A stretch of 64,000 nucleotides of DNA from Pseudomonadota bacterium (GTDB taxonomy: Bacteria; Pseudomonadota; Gammaproteobacteria; Steroidobacterales; Steroidobacteraceae). The stretch spans positions 1 through 64,000 of the forward strand of contig JADJOO010000008.1 in NCBI GenBank assembly GCA_016713725.1. Direction: 5' to 3'. The translations under genes and the position numbers were made by a program. Below, piece by piece: positions 44,677 to 54,288 of the stretch (position 1 is its first letter; each line of letters begins with the position of its first letter). Below the pieces are notes generated by a model, which did no database searches, was not told where the DNA came from, and worked only from the letters and a program-made list of their open reading frames with translations.

Positions 44677-45397
44677 ATGATGAAGTTCCAGATCGCTGAA
44701 GCACCGAGGTTCGTGGCGACAATGTCGCTTGCCTTCGCGATCATGCTCGGGGGCCCGGCTGGAACGGCCGTTGCTCAGGTGACCGTGCTCTTGCCGACGG
44801 ATGGCGATATCAAGGCCACGTTGGCGTTGCCTGGCGACATTCAGCGCGGCAAGGAGGCGTATGCCGAGTGTCAGACCTGTCACCGCCAGGATGGCTCGGG
44901 GGCGCGCGAAGATGGATATACCGCGGCTGTCCGGGCAGCATGCCTCGGTGTTGATCAAGCAGCTGATGGACATCCGCAGTGACCTCCGCGTGAACCAGGA
45001 GATGAAGGACTACATGTTCGATTCCGATCTTACGCTGCAGGATTTTGCCGACATGGCGGCCTATCTTCAGTCGCTGCCGGTCGTGGGCAACATCGAGCAG
45101 GGTCCCCCCGAGTTGGTCACGCGCGGCCAGGCCCTGTACGCGAGTGATTGTTCAGGTTGCCATGGCGAGCACGGTGAAGGCCGCGCGGAGCTTTTTTATC
45201 CCATGCTTGCCTCGCAGCACTACAGCTACCTGTTGCGCGAGCTCGACCTCATCCTCACCGGCGAACGTGGCAATTCCAACCCAGCGATGCCTCCGATCCT
45301 CAGCAACCTCTCGGCAGACGACAAGCGAGCCGTCGCCGCGTACTTGGCGCAACTGCCGGCGCCTGGCAGGACCGTGACGCCCGAGTCCCCCAGATAA
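44677..45397 (+). CDS. Di-haem cytochrome c4-like protein, one frameshift
   Basis: Signal peptide (FVATMSLAFAIMLGGPAGTAVA), first haem site CQTCH in GDIQRGKEAYAECQTCHRQDGSG, then a break near 44915 leading to IPRLSGQHASVLIKQLMDIRSDLR. Second haem site CSGCH in GQALYASDCSGCHGEHGEGRAELFYPMLASQHYSYLLREL. The Met ligand candidates are MKDYMFDSDLTLQDFADMAAYLQ and NPAMPPILSNLSADDKRAVAAYL. About 240 codons, the c4 size. A periplasmic electron carrier. Diverges from the copper genes. Confidence 0.85.
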
Positions 45398-45528
45398 GGA
45401 CTCAGGCTTGCCCGCCTTTCAACGGGTTCTCACAGGAGGGAGGGGCCGGGGCTTCGTCTCTTGAAGCCATGAGACACCGGTCGCCGGTTCGGCAAGCCCG
45501 CTGAATATTCCGTAATTGCTCGTCACCG

Positions 45529-46794
45529 TCATTGCAGTTCACCGGCCGTTACTCCCATGAGCAGCGTATGACGAGCCATATTCAGCATCGCTGGGATGCT
45601 GGCCCATTCATCTCTTGTGGCTCTCTCGCCGCCACGCTCACCTCGGATGCCAACCGCGGGCGTACCCTCACCAATCGGCACGCGCATGTTGCAGCATCCG
45701 GCGTCTGACAGCTCAGGCTGGAATCCAAGGTGACGGGATACGGCGATGGCCGAGCGAGTCAGGTATGAATCACGTGCGCCTGGAATCTGTCCGCCGAGAG
45801 ATTGAAAATCAGGCACCATCTCAAGGCGGGTGTGAGTCTCCTGACTGACGCGCACGAGAATTCGACGAACTTCACGCACGATCTCCTCGACGACGCCCCG
45901 CTCCTGAGCACGGATATCCAGGGAGAACCAACCAGTGGCTGGCTTATGGTTGAAGGCCTCACCGCTGCGAATAATTCCGATGTTTATGAACGTGCCTTTG
46001 TGGCGCTCGGGCTGCTGCAGGTTGAATATCCCGCTGGCCGAGTTAGCGATTGCCTGGTTGACGTTTGGCAGCCCGCCGGTACCGGTATGTCCCTCAGGGC
46101 CGTACGCAACCACCTTCCACCAGCCGATAGCGCCGCCGGCGCCATAGTGCACAGCCTGACCGTCGCCGAGTACCTCCACGAAGCCGACGGTACTGTCTTT
46201 GTACCTGCTGTAGAGCGCCTCCATTCCCTGCAGACCTGTCTCTTCACGCGCGACGGCAGCGAATACAAGGTCGTGCCGCGGATGCACTCCTGACGCAACC
46301 AGCGCCTCTGCCGCGAGCACCATGGCAGCGACAGCTGACTGGATGTCAGTGGCCGGGCCAACGACGCGGTCTCCTTCTCTTCGTGGCCGTAAGCCCTCAC
46401 GCTGGAACTCCTCAGTAATCGGCAGGTCGTCGAGCATAGTCACGAAGACCAGCGCCTTCCCGGACATGCCGACAATTCGTCCTACGACGTTTGGAGTGTT
46501 GTCGACCTGCACGTCGACCAGTCCGGCGTTTCGCATCAACTCCGCCACCTTTGCGGCGCGTTCATGCTCCCGTCCGGAGGGCGAGGCGATCGACGCGATC
46601 TCCGTGAGAAGAGATGCTGCGCGAGCATCTGAACGGCCCACCGAGTTTACGGCATTGGCAAGCGATGTTATTTGCAACGCAGCTTGCAGGACTTCTTCCG
46701 GGTTCTTCTCTGCATGGGCGGGTGCGGTACCAAGTATGAATATGACAGGCAGGCACAGTTCGTAAAGTCGAAGGGACACCTGTTGAAAAGTCAT
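45529..46794 (-). CDS. Exported M20-family metallopeptidase-like protein
   Basis: Intact, 421 residues. Signal peptide (LYELCLPVIFILGTAPAHA). M20 pattern: IASPSGREHERAAKVAELMRNAGLVDVQVDNTPNVVGRI, then ATDIQSAVAAMVLAAEAL (bridging Asp), VAAVAREETGLQGMEAL (catalytic Glu pair), and a dimerisation insert GHTGTGGLPNVNQAI. The first metal position, usually HxD, reads VTMLDDLP: the Asp is there but the His is not obvious. It should cleave peptides or amide-linked amino acids in the periplasm. Lies 14 bp after the D-threonine-aldolase-like gene in one operon. Confidence 0.8.
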   Translation of the reverse strand: MTFQQVSLRLYELCLPVIFILGTAPAHAEKNPEEVLQAALQITSLANAVNSVGRSDARAASLLTEIASIASPSGREHERAAKVAELMRNAGLVDVQVDNTPNVVGRIVGMSGKALVFVTMLDDLPITEEFQREGLRPRREGDRVVGPATDIQSAVAAMVLAAEALVASGVHPRHDLVFAAVAREETGLQGMEALYSRYKDSTVGFVEVLGDGQAVHYGAGGAIGWWKVVAYGPEGHTGTGGLPNVNQAIANSASGIFNLQQPERHKGTFINIGIIRSGEAFNHKPATGWFSLDIRAQERGVVEEIVREVRRILVRVSQETHTRLEMVPDFQSLGGQIPGARDSYLTRSAIAVSRHLGFQPELSDAGCCNMRVPIGEGTPAVGIRGERGGERATRDEWASIPAMLNMARHTLLMGVTAGELQ

Positions 46795-46808
46795 AGGGCG
46801 GCACCTGC

Positions 46809-48150
46809 CTAAAAGTACGTCCTGATCGCGTCAATCACGCGGTAGTCATCGTCAACGACGTAGATCAGCTGCCACTTGTCGAAGGTAGTGCAGGGATGCG
46901 ATATGCCGAGGCACACCAGGTCGCCAACTGCGAGGGGGGATTCCGCCGGCACCGCAAGGTGGAGGTGTTGGTCGTTGATGGCAATGGCACCATGTTCAAT
47001 CGGCATCGCATGCGGCGCGGTGTGCAGAGCCGGGCGATACCACGCGATGGGCGTAGGCAAGTGGAAATCATAGGACAGGTCGCGTTTGCCACCCGTGACG
47101 TAGGCGAGCGTGGGCTCGGGCCGCGATTGCACGCAGCCCCAGACCTCGAGCGCAGGCACGAGGCCCGGACCAAGGCTTTTTCCGAGTGGCGTGCGGGCAC
47201 ACAGGCGCTCGAACGCATTCGCGTAGTGCAAATGGTCCTGAGTAATGTAACAACCGCTGCGGAGCACCGTCAGGGTGGGGCGCCCGAGATTGGCGTTCGC
47301 GAGGCCTTCGGCCACGATGTCAAAAAATGCAGAGCCTCCGGCGCTCAGAAGAAACGGGTTCGCATCGCTCGTTGACGGCGAGTTGGATGCGAGTCGCGCC
47401 GCTGCGATGTGCAGCTCGATCATCGTCGCGATCCTGGCCTGAATCTGGTTCGCGTCGCCGCTAAACAAACCCTCGTAGCATTCGACGCCATGCAGCGCCA
47501 ACCAGGGCGTGGCGGCCTCGATCGCACCAATCACTCGGCCCGCATCCTCGAGGGTTCGCGCACCGGTTCGCGCGCCCCGCGCGCCGACCTCGACGAGCAC
47601 TCGCAGCGCCCGGGGGATGCGCTTGGCTCGTGCGGTGGCAGCCAGCAACTCGACCGCGGGTACCGTATCGACCAGGACGTAGGGTTCGAACTTCGGATCG
47701 CGCAGCAGCTCGTCGAGAAGATAGTCGACGTTGCGTCTACCCACGACCTGGTTGGCAATCAGCACGCGATCGACGCCGAAATGACGGTAGACCTGCAACT
47801 GGCTCACGGTTGCGCAGGTGAGTCCCCAGGCACCGTCGTCGATCTGCGCATGGAACAGCTGCGGACTCATCGTGGTCTTGCCATGCGGTGCAAGTGCGGT
47901 GCCGGTAGCCCCCCCAGGAACAGCCGAATCCACGCGCGGTTACGCTCGATCGCCGGCGCTTTCAGCACTGCGACCGGAAAGGCAGGTCGCCGCGCAGCAC
48001 ATTCCACCCTGCGCGGCCGATCTCGCCGAGCGTGCGAGGCTGCTCACCGCCAGGGAATCCCTTGACAGTCTCGTCGACGACCCAGTGGTCTATTTCCGGG
48101 AGGCGGGGCAGGGCATTCATCGGGTGGCTCGGCGAGCGGTTAAGGGTCAT
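46809..48150 (-). CDS. D-threonine aldolase/D-serine dehydratase-like PLP enzyme, frameshifted
   Basis: Alanine-racemase-fold type III PLP enzyme. N-terminal piece MTLNRSPSHPMNALPRLPEIDHWVVDETVKGFPGGEQPRTLGEIGRAGWNVLRGDLPF; a break near 47975 gives PVAVLKAPAIERNRAW, and another near 47940 gives the PLP Lys in ALAPHGKTTMSPQLF. The rest is open: VEVGARGARTGART, SAGGSAFFDIV, LRSGCYITQDH, then the C-terminal metal-binding tail DLVCLGISHPCTTFDKW, where the His/Cys pair is typical for the D-threonine-aldolase/D-serine-dehydratase group. About 447 codons. It splits or deaminates a D-beta-hydroxy amino acid. A TetR-type operator lies 75 bp upstream. Confidence 0.82.
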
Positions 48151-48224
48151 AAGTATCGGTAGGGTTGTTGCCCGCCACAAGGCGAGATCGCCGCGCTGCG
48201 AGTGGGCACAACTTTCAATGAAAC

Positions 48225-48238
48225 TGAGATCAGTCTCA
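48225..48238. promoter_or_regulatory. TetR-type operator copy 1 (TGAGATCAGTCTCA)
   Basis: 5-bp perfect arms (TGAGA/TCTCA), six with one mismatch, in the divergent promoter between the aldolase-like gene (start 48150) and the serine hydrolase (start 48367). Same 14-bp pattern as at 53588 and 54249. Confidence 0.6.
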
Positions 48239-48366
48239 TGTTATCGTTGCCCAACGAATGAGCCAGCAGTGTGATCTGGAAATCGTGGCCGGTCGCTTGG
48301 AGAGCCGACCGCATCGGGCGCCCGATGCTCACCAATCGACGAGAATCGCATCGAAGGGGATAAGCG

Positions 48367-49696
48367 ATGAATGCTCGCACCACGCAACGTGCGTTCTCGA
48401 GCGGCGCATCTTCACGATCGTGGCGGCGCATCCTGCTGGTGTGCTGGCTGATATCAACCGCCGCCGGGCTGTCAGCACCAGCGCTTCGCGCGGCGGACCT
48501 GAACGATCGGGAGTTTGCCGCACTCCTTGCGAACTTTCAGACTGCCGTGGACGCGGAACGCGTGCGGTACCGGAATACCGGGAATGACAGCGGCGTTCGT
48601 CTTGCCCGACGGGCGGATGGGTAAGGTGGCGAGCGGGTCAGCCGACGATGAGCGTCATCTGGCCATGACGCCGGATTCGCGAATGCTGTCCGGCAGCATT
48701 GGCAAGACGATGACCTCGGCGGTGGCCGTCAGACTTGCCGAACAAGGCGTCTGGTTGCTCGACGACAAATTGTCAAAGCACCTTGGGCACAACGCCTGGT
48801 TCGCCAAACTGCCGAACGCCGAGCACCTGACGGTGAAGCTGCTACTGCAGCACCGCAGCGGACTTGAAAACTACTACGACAACCCGCGGTTTCTGGAGGA
48901 CCTGAAACAGAAGTCCGCCGAGGATCCATCGTATGCGCCAACATTCGAGACGCTCATTAATTTCGTATCCGATCGGCCTCCGCTTTTTCCGCCGGGTCAT
49001 GGCTTTAAATACACGGACGTCGGCTATCTGCTCGTTGGCCTTGCAATCGAGCAGGTCACCGGGCGGCCCTACTACGAAACGGCCCAGAACCTGTTTCTTG
49101 ATCCACTAGGACTGGTGCTGACTTCACCGTCAAATGTTCGCCGGCTTCCGGGGTTGACGCAAGGGTATGCGAACGGCAAGAACCCATTGCTGCAGGGCCC
49201 GACAATGATCGGGGCGGACGGTCAACTGACCTACAACCCCTCGATCGAATTCACCGCGGGCGGGTTTGCCACGAATTCCGGGGACCTGGCCCGATGGGCA
49301 AGAGCGGTGTATTCGGGGCGTGTGCTTACGGCCGCTTCGGTCGATTTGATACTCGAGCGACCTTCGCTCGCGACCACCCAGGCGGAGGATCGTGTTTATT
49401 ACGGCCTTGGCGTGCGGGTCAGTGGCGCCAGCAAGGACACGGCGGCCAGCTATGGGCACGACGGATACATTCCCGGCTATCGATCGTCGATGCGCTATTT
49501 CCCGGCGTACGACGCGGCCATCGCATTCCAGATCAACACTGAAGACGGAATCTGGGAGGAATTTTCGGGCGACCCCAATGCATTGAAGGGTCACGTCGAC
49601 ATGGCCGCGATTCGCGAGCGACTCAGCTCGGTCGTGCTGACGGCGGTCAAGCCGGCTGCGGCAGAGACCTCTGGCGGTCGGGGTGCTTCGTCATGA
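48367..49696 (+). CDS. Exported serine hydrolase, class C beta-lactamase family, one frameshift
   Basis: ATG 48367 with AAGGGG upstream; signal peptide (WRRILLVCWLISTAAGLSAPALRA). A break near 48576 leads to the main frame (IPGMTAAFVLPDGRMGKVASG). SxxK is SGSIGKTM, the YxN-equivalent is YTDVGYLLVGLAIEQVTGRPY, and the KTG-equivalent is GHDGYIPGYRSS. About 443 codons. Members are esterases, D-amidases or transesterases more often than beta-lactamases. The stop overlaps the acyl-CoA dehydrogenase start (ATGA), so it is the first gene of a catabolic operon and could release the acid part of an ester or amide substrate. Confidence 0.83.
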
Positions 49697-50844
49697 CCAC
49701 TTTACGACACGTGTCGCCATGGATGGACGGCGATCTGCACATGTTCCGCGACACGGTTTCCCGGTTCATTGAAGCCGAGATGGTCCCGAACGAAGCGCAG
49801 TGGCGCACCCAGCACCATGTGGGACTCGATGTCTGGCGCAGGAGCGGGGTGCTCGGCATTCTCTGCACGGACATCCCGATCGAGTACGGAGGCGTCGGCG
49901 GCGACTTTCGTCACGAGGCGGTGCTGTATGAGGAACTGAGTCGTCGCGGCGTCACCGGGTTCGCCAGTGGGGTGCACAGTATCTGCGCCCAGTACGTCCT
50001 GAACCACGGCACCGAAGAACAGAAGCAACGCTGGTTGCCGCGCCTGGCGAGCGGCGAACTGGTCGGCGCCATTGCGATGACGGAGCCGGCTGCGGGCTCG
50101 GACCTGCAGAACGTGCAAATGCGCGCGGTGAAAGATGCAGATGAGTATGTGGTCACAGGTTCGAAGACTTTTATTACAAATGGCTACCTGGCGGGCCTGA
50201 TTGCGTTGGTGGTCAAGACCGATCCTTCGCAGCGCGCCGGTGGCATGTCGATCCTGATGGTCGAAACCAGAGGCCTTCCCGGATTTCGCGTTGGGAGGAT
50301 TCTCGACAAGATGGGTATGCAGGCTCAGGACACGGCCGAGCTATTCTTCCAGGACGTTCGCGTGCCGACCGCGAACCTGCTCGGCGAGCAGCCCGGCCAT
50401 GGTTTCTATCAGCTGATGAGCGATCTTCCCTATGAGCGCGTTCTGGTCGGGTTGACCGGCGTCGCCGCAATGGAGGGGGCGATCGAATCGACTTTGCGCT
50501 ACGTCAAGGAACGCAGCGTGTTCGGCAAGGCGCTCGCCGAATATCAAAACACCCGCTTCAAGCTGGCAGAAATAGCAACGATCGTTCGCATTGCGCGAGT
50601 ATTCATCGATGACTGCGTGATGAAAGTGGTTGACGGGCAACTGGATACGGTCACGGCGTCCATGGCCAAGTGGTGGATCAGCGACATGCAGCAAGACGTC
50701 ATGGATACCTGTGTTCAGATGCACGGCGGGTATGGCTACATGAACGATACCCTGGTGTGCCGGATGTTTGCCGACGCCCGCGTGCAGAGAATCTACGGCG
50801 GCACGAACGAGATCATGAAGGAAGTGATTTCACGGGCTTTGTGA
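49693..50844 (+). CDS. Acyl-CoA dehydrogenase
   Basis: Intact, 383 residues. FAD/substrate signature AIAMTEPAAGSDLQNVQMRAV, middle VVTGSKTFITNGYLAGL, LGEQPGHGFYQLMSDLPYERVLVG, C-terminal QMHGGYGYMNDTLVCRMFADARVQRIYGGTNEIMKEVI with the catalytic Glu position in GTNEI. It makes the alpha,beta double bond of an acyl-CoA and passes electrons to ETF. Followed by a biotin carrier and carboxyltransferase, the order known from isovaleryl-CoA and terpene-type (liu/atu) pathways, so a beta-methyl branched acyl-CoA is a reasonable guess. Confidence 0.92.
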   Translation: MTTLRHVSPWMDGDLHMFRDTVSRFIEAEMVPNEAQWRTQHHVGLDVWRRSGVLGILCTDIPIEYGGVGGDFRHEAVLYEELSRRGVTGFASGVHSICAQYVLNHGTEEQKQRWLPRLASGELVGAIAMTEPAAGSDLQNVQMRAVKDADEYVVTGSKTFITNGYLAGLIALVVKTDPSQRAGGMSILMVETRGLPGFRVGRILDKMGMQAQDTAELFFQDVRVPTANLLGEQPGHGFYQLMSDLPYERVLVGLTGVAAMEGAIESTLRYVKERSVFGKALAEYQNTRFKLAEIATIVRIARVFIDDCVMKVVDGQLDTVTASMAKWWISDMQQDVMDTCVQMHGGYGYMNDTLVCRMFADARVQRIYGGTNEIMKEVISRAL

Positions 50845-50912
50845 CCCAGAGTGCTTTGCGAGCCGCCAGTGACCTCAACACTCTCGAGTTTCTCCAATAT
50901 GAGGCTGAACCG

Positions 50913-51134
50913 ATGCCAGTGCAGATTGTGAAGTCCGCGATCGCCGGTGTGATTGCGCACGTCGCCGTGGTCGAAGGCGAGCGCGTCAGCAGGGAGCAGG
51001 CGGTCATGATGATCGAAATCATGAAGATGGAGATCGCTGCAGAGGCACCGGCCGATGGTTGCGTGCGGAGCCTGTTCAAAAGGCCAGGCGACACGGTAGA
51101 AGAGGGTCAACCGTTGTTCAGTCTCGAAACGTGA
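50913..51134 (+). CDS. Stand-alone biotin carboxyl carrier protein
   Basis: 73 residues, a complete biotinyl/lipoyl hammerhead domain without any fusion: VKSAIAGVIAHVAVVEGERVSREQAVMMIEIMKMEIAAEAPADGCVRSLFKRPGDTVEEGQPLFSL. Biotinylation site is the Lys of EIMKMEI. ATG 50913 gives the natural domain start. It lies between acyl-CoA dehydrogenase and carboxyltransferase and 13 bp before the latter, so it should carry the carboxyl group for that enzyme. Confidence 0.9.
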   Translation: MPVQIVKSAIAGVIAHVAVVEGERVSREQAVMMIEIMKMEIAAEAPADGCVRSLFKRPGDTVEEGQPLFSLET

Positions 51135-51147
51135 CGGGAGAAGCGCG

Positions 51148-52704
51148 ATGACCGACGTGGGATGGGAGCGCGAACTCGCCGAGTTGCGCGAACGCCAGCG
51201 CGCGGCCGAGGCCATGGGTGGCCCGGACAAGGTCCGGATCCAGCACAGCAAAGGCAAGCTGACCGTGCGCGAACGTATTGCGGGACTGCTCGATCCGGCC
51301 AGCTTCCGCGAGATCGGCAGTATTGCGGGATCAGGGTCCTATGCATCAGACGGGACGCTGACCGGGTTTTCTCCCTCCAACCTGTTATTCGGGCGCGGTC
51401 GCATTGATGGGCGGCGGGTCGTCATTTCGGGCGATGACTTCACCGTGCGCGGTGGTGCAGCGGATGCGTCCATTCATGAGAAGCTCAACCAGGCCGAGCA
51501 GATGGCCAACGAACTTCGGTTGCCGCACATCCGGCTTCTCGATGGCAGCGGCGGCGGCGGCTCGGTGAAGACGCTCGAGACCAGCGGGTACACCTACGTG
51601 CCGGCGATACCCGGATGGAACTGGGCAGTCGAGAATCTTGCGACCGTGCCGGTCGTGTCGCTGGGACTTGGCCCCATTGCGGGCCTGGGAGCCGTGCGGC
51701 TGGTCACCAGCCACTACGCGCTGTTGCTGCGCGAACAGGGGCAGATGTTTGCTGCCGGTCCCGCAATCGTCTCCGTGCTGGGAAAAGCAGTCACAAAGGA
51801 AGAACTTGGCGGTGCAGAGATGCACGCTCGCAGCGGCTCCATCGACGACATTGCAGAAAATGAGGAAGACGCATTTGCGAAAGCGCGGCGCTTCCTGTCC
51901 TACTTGCCATCCTCCATCGACAGCCTGTCGTCACGCACCCCGACTGACGATCCGACGGACCGTGCCGAGCCGTGGCTTGATTCAGTCGTTCCACGCAATC
52001 GTCGGCACGTCTATAAGATGCGCCGCATTCTCGAAGCGGTACTCGACGCCGGCAGCTTTTTCGAGATGGGCCGCAATTGGGGACGCTCGGCGATCACGGG
52101 ACTCGCGCGTCTCGACGGCTGGCCGGTCGCGGTCATTGCCAGCGATCCTACGATCTACGGTGGAGCGTGGACGGCGGACACAGGACAGAAGCTCGTGCGC
52201 TTCGTTGATCTCGCCGAGACGTTCCACCTTCCGGTCGTCCACCTGGTGGACATTCCAGGGCTGATGGTTGGGATAGCCGCCGAACAGGCGGGCACCGTTC
52301 GCAGCGGCGCAAGGGCGCTCGCCAGCGTCTACCAGGCGACGGTTCCATGGTGCACGATCATTGTCCGCAAGGCATTCGGCGTTGCTGGTGCCGCAACGGC
52401 CAACCACACGCGCTTTCGCTACCGCTACGCCTGGCCGTCGGGGGACTGGGGGTCCCTTCCCGTAGAGGGCGGTATCGAAGCCGCCTACAAGGCGCAGCTC
52501 GAGGCCGCGTCGGACCCTGACAGGCTGCGCGAAGAAATCGAAGAGCGCCTGAATCGCGCCCGTTCGCCATTCCTGACCGCGGAGAAGTTCCTGGTGGAGG
52601 AAATCATCGCGCCACGGGAAACGAGGTCGCTACTATGCGAGTTCGCGAACCTGGCTGCCCCGTTGCGCAGGTCCGGGCGGTCGGCTTTCGGGTGCAGGCC
52701 TTGA
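51148..52704 (+). CDS. Acyl-CoA carboxylase carboxyltransferase (beta) subunit
   Basis: Intact, 518 residues. Crotonase-fold double domain: N-half RIAGLLDPASFREIGSIAG, GRGRIDGRRVVISGDDFTVRGGAADASIHEKLNQAEQMANELRLPHIRLLDGSGGGGSV; C-half SAITGLARLDGWPVAVIASDPTIYGGAWTADTGQKLVRFVDLAETFHLPVVHLVDIPGLMVG and KAFGVAGAATAN. The pattern is that of propionyl-, methylcrotonyl- or geranyl-CoA carboxylase beta subunits or of the related decarboxylases. No biotin carboxylase (alpha) gene is in the window, which is unusual. Specificity is not visible. Confidence 0.9.
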   Translation: MTDVGWERELAELRERQRAAEAMGGPDKVRIQHSKGKLTVRERIAGLLDPASFREIGSIAGSGSYASDGTLTGFSPSNLLFGRGRIDGRRVVISGDDFTVRGGAADASIHEKLNQAEQMANELRLPHIRLLDGSGGGGSVKTLETSGYTYVPAIPGWNWAVENLATVPVVSLGLGPIAGLGAVRLVTSHYALLLREQGQMFAAGPAIVSVLGKAVTKEELGGAEMHARSGSIDDIAENEEDAFAKARRFLSYLPSSIDSLSSRTPTDDPTDRAEPWLDSVVPRNRRHVYKMRRILEAVLDAGSFFEMGRNWGRSAITGLARLDGWPVAVIASDPTIYGGAWTADTGQKLVRFVDLAETFHLPVVHLVDIPGLMVGIAAEQAGTVRSGARALASVYQATVPWCTIIVRKAFGVAGAATANHTRFRYRYAWPSGDWGSLPVEGGIEAAYKAQLEAASDPDRLREEIEERLNRARSPFLTAEKFLVEEIIAPRETRSLLCEFANLAAPLRRSGRSAFGCRP

Positions 52705-52795
52705 GGTGGCGAACACGTCGTGCACGCCCGGTTGAGCAGCCCGCTGACGTCCCGGCAGGATGGTGACGTGACCGGGTAATGCGCCTGCTCGAGCG

Positions 52796-53524
52796 TCAGC
52801 GACGCTTCACCACCATCCAATTGGCGAGTTCCTTGGCGGCCCGCGGCAGGTCGTTCGGCACACGTGCCCCGGGATGCAGTATGTGCAGGCACATGATGCT
52901 GGCGGCGTCCGCAACCGCATCGTCGTCCGCGTCGAGTTCGGCCAACAACGCCTGGAAGCCCGGATCCGGATAAATGATCAACTTGCGCACCAGCTCGTCC
53001 ATCATGCCACCGACCATGTAGGCGGCAAACAACGATGTACCGCCTGTCTCAGAGGACTGACGACGCCTGGCACTGCTGTGCGCCACGCGCTCATACCAGG
53101 CGCGGTTGCCCTTCTGCGCCAATTCCGCGAGTCGCGGGTCCTCGTCCCCAAGTTGCAGGATGCAGCGCATCAGGCCGGCGTTCGCGCGGCACACAGCGAT
53201 CCAGCGGCGGTTGGAGACACGGATCGCGTCGAACGGCGTTCGCTCGCCACTGCGCGTACGTACCTCCAGATCGAGAAACTCCTCCAGCAGCTCGCTGAGC
53301 ACCGTCAGAGCCGCGTCCGTCTTGTCCTTGAAATAGACGTAGAAGGAACCCTCGGCAAGCCGGGCGCGCGCCGAGATGTCCGACACGCGCATCGCGTGGT
53401 AACCGTCGCGCGCCAGTATCTTCGCCGTGGCGATTTTCAACCGCTGCCTCGTGCGAAGCCCTTTCTGCTTCGGTGGCGACTGGCGAAGCTGCTGCTCGAG
53501 GTGTTCGATGAAAGATAGCGTCAT
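52796..53524 (-). CDS. TetR-family transcriptional regulator
   Basis: Intact, 242 residues. N-terminal HTH (about 22-70): LRTRQRLKIATAKILARDGYHAMRVSDISARARLAEGSFYVYFKDKTDAA. The C-terminal ligand domain is helical (LTVLSELLEEFLDLEVR; FAAYMVGGMMDELVRKLI). It is convergent with the carboxyltransferase and divergent from the MaoC gene. A TGAG-type palindrome lies 64 bp upstream of its start and the same palindrome lies before two further promoters, so it is the likely local repressor, perhaps responding to an acyl-CoA. Confidence 0.9.
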   Translation of the reverse strand: MTLSFIEHLEQQLRQSPPKQKGLRTRQRLKIATAKILARDGYHAMRVSDISARARLAEGSFYVYFKDKTDAALTVLSELLEEFLDLEVRTRSGERTPFDAIRVSNRRWIAVCRANAGLMRCILQLGDEDPRLAELAQKGNRAWYERVAHSSARRRQSSETGGTSLFAAYMVGGMMDELVRKLIIYPDPGFQALLAELDADDDAVADAASIMCLHILHPGARVPNDLPRAAKELANWMVVKRR

Positions 53525-53587
53525 AGGGGATCCGGACCGGCCGTTGCGGGCTGACTAGTTAACTCTCAGGTTGACGGCAAACAAAAA

Positions 53588-53601
53588 TGAGGTCAACCTC
53601 A
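53588..53601. promoter_or_regulatory. TetR-type operator copy 2 (TGAGGTCAACCTCA)
   Basis: 6-bp perfect arms (TGAGGT/ACCTCA) around CA, between tetR (start 53524) and maoC (start 53635). A second, weaker half-like site (TCAGGTTGACGGCA, 11 of 14) lies at 53566-53579. Probably autoregulation plus control of maoC. Confidence 0.65.
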
Positions 53602-53634
53602 ATAATGCAAAACAGTCCGATCGAGGAGTCGACC

Positions 53635-54121
53635 GTGTCGAACACAACAGTCCGGGAGTCATTGGAGTCGTTGCAGCCCGGCGAGATCGCGGGTACCTCG
53701 CAGTGGGTGACTGTCGATCAGGCAATGATCAATGGCTTTGGCGAGGTCACGCTGGATCCCGATCCGATGCATGTCGATCCCGTCTGGGCCAAGGAGAACG
53801 GCCCGTTCGGCGGCAGCATCGCCTTCGGCTTCCTGACAGTGTCCTTGTTGACGTACCTGTTGCACGATGCGCTCGGCAGCAGCCCCGATCGTGATCCGCA
53901 CCAGGAGGGCTACTACCTGAACTACGGTTTTGACCGATTGCCTGGTCTCGCCGGTGCGGGCCGGCGCACGGGTCCGTGGCGTATTCCGCCTCGCTGGTCG
54001 CCACATCGACGAGCGCGGGCGGCTGGTCTCCAAGTTCGACAGCACGATCGAGATCGAGGGGGAGGAGCGGCCGGCTCTCATCGCCATCTGGCTGACAGTC
54101 TGGGTGCCACCGGAGACCTGA
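53635..54121 (+). CDS. MaoC-like hydratase, one frameshift
   Basis: Start GTG 53635, chosen because GAGGAG stands 6 bases before it; the in-frame ATG 53605 lies only 3 bp behind the operator and has no ribosome site. Hotdog fold: LQPGEIAGTSQWVTVDQAMINGFGEVTLDPDPMHVDPVWAKENGPFGGSIAFGFLTVSLLTYLL, with the hydratase Asp/His in DPDPMHVD. A break near 53937 leads to the end PVRAGARVRGVFRLAGRHIDERGRLVSKFDSTIEIEGEERPALIAIWLTVW. About 162 codons. It hydrates an enoyl-CoA. It sits between tetR and the TonB receptor. Confidence 0.85.
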
Positions 54122-54248
54122 GTGAACGACGCCTTGCGGAAGAATGGGAGGTAACTGGGATGACTCGGTGGTTCACTGACCTTCGATCACGCTGCACTGC
54201 AGCGCGGCGGCGAATTGACAGGGCTCCAATCCTTGTCGACAATAAAAC

Positions 54249-54262
54249 TGAGATTGATCTCA
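54249..54262. promoter_or_regulatory. TetR-type operator copy 3 (TGAGATTGATCTCA)
   Basis: 6-bp perfect arms (TGAGAT/ATCTCA) around TG, 27 bp before the TonB receptor start and 128 bp after the maoC stop. It should overlap or follow the promoter of the large plus-strand operon. Confidence 0.65.
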
Positions 54263-54288
54263 ACTTTGCTTATTGTGGGAGAACGATC

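Noticed and set aside
45450..45488. Two hairpins behind the cytochrome gene (GGCTTC...GAAGCC and ACCGG...CCGGT) as terminator
   Set aside because: Stems are short and no T run follows, so a terminator is not supported.
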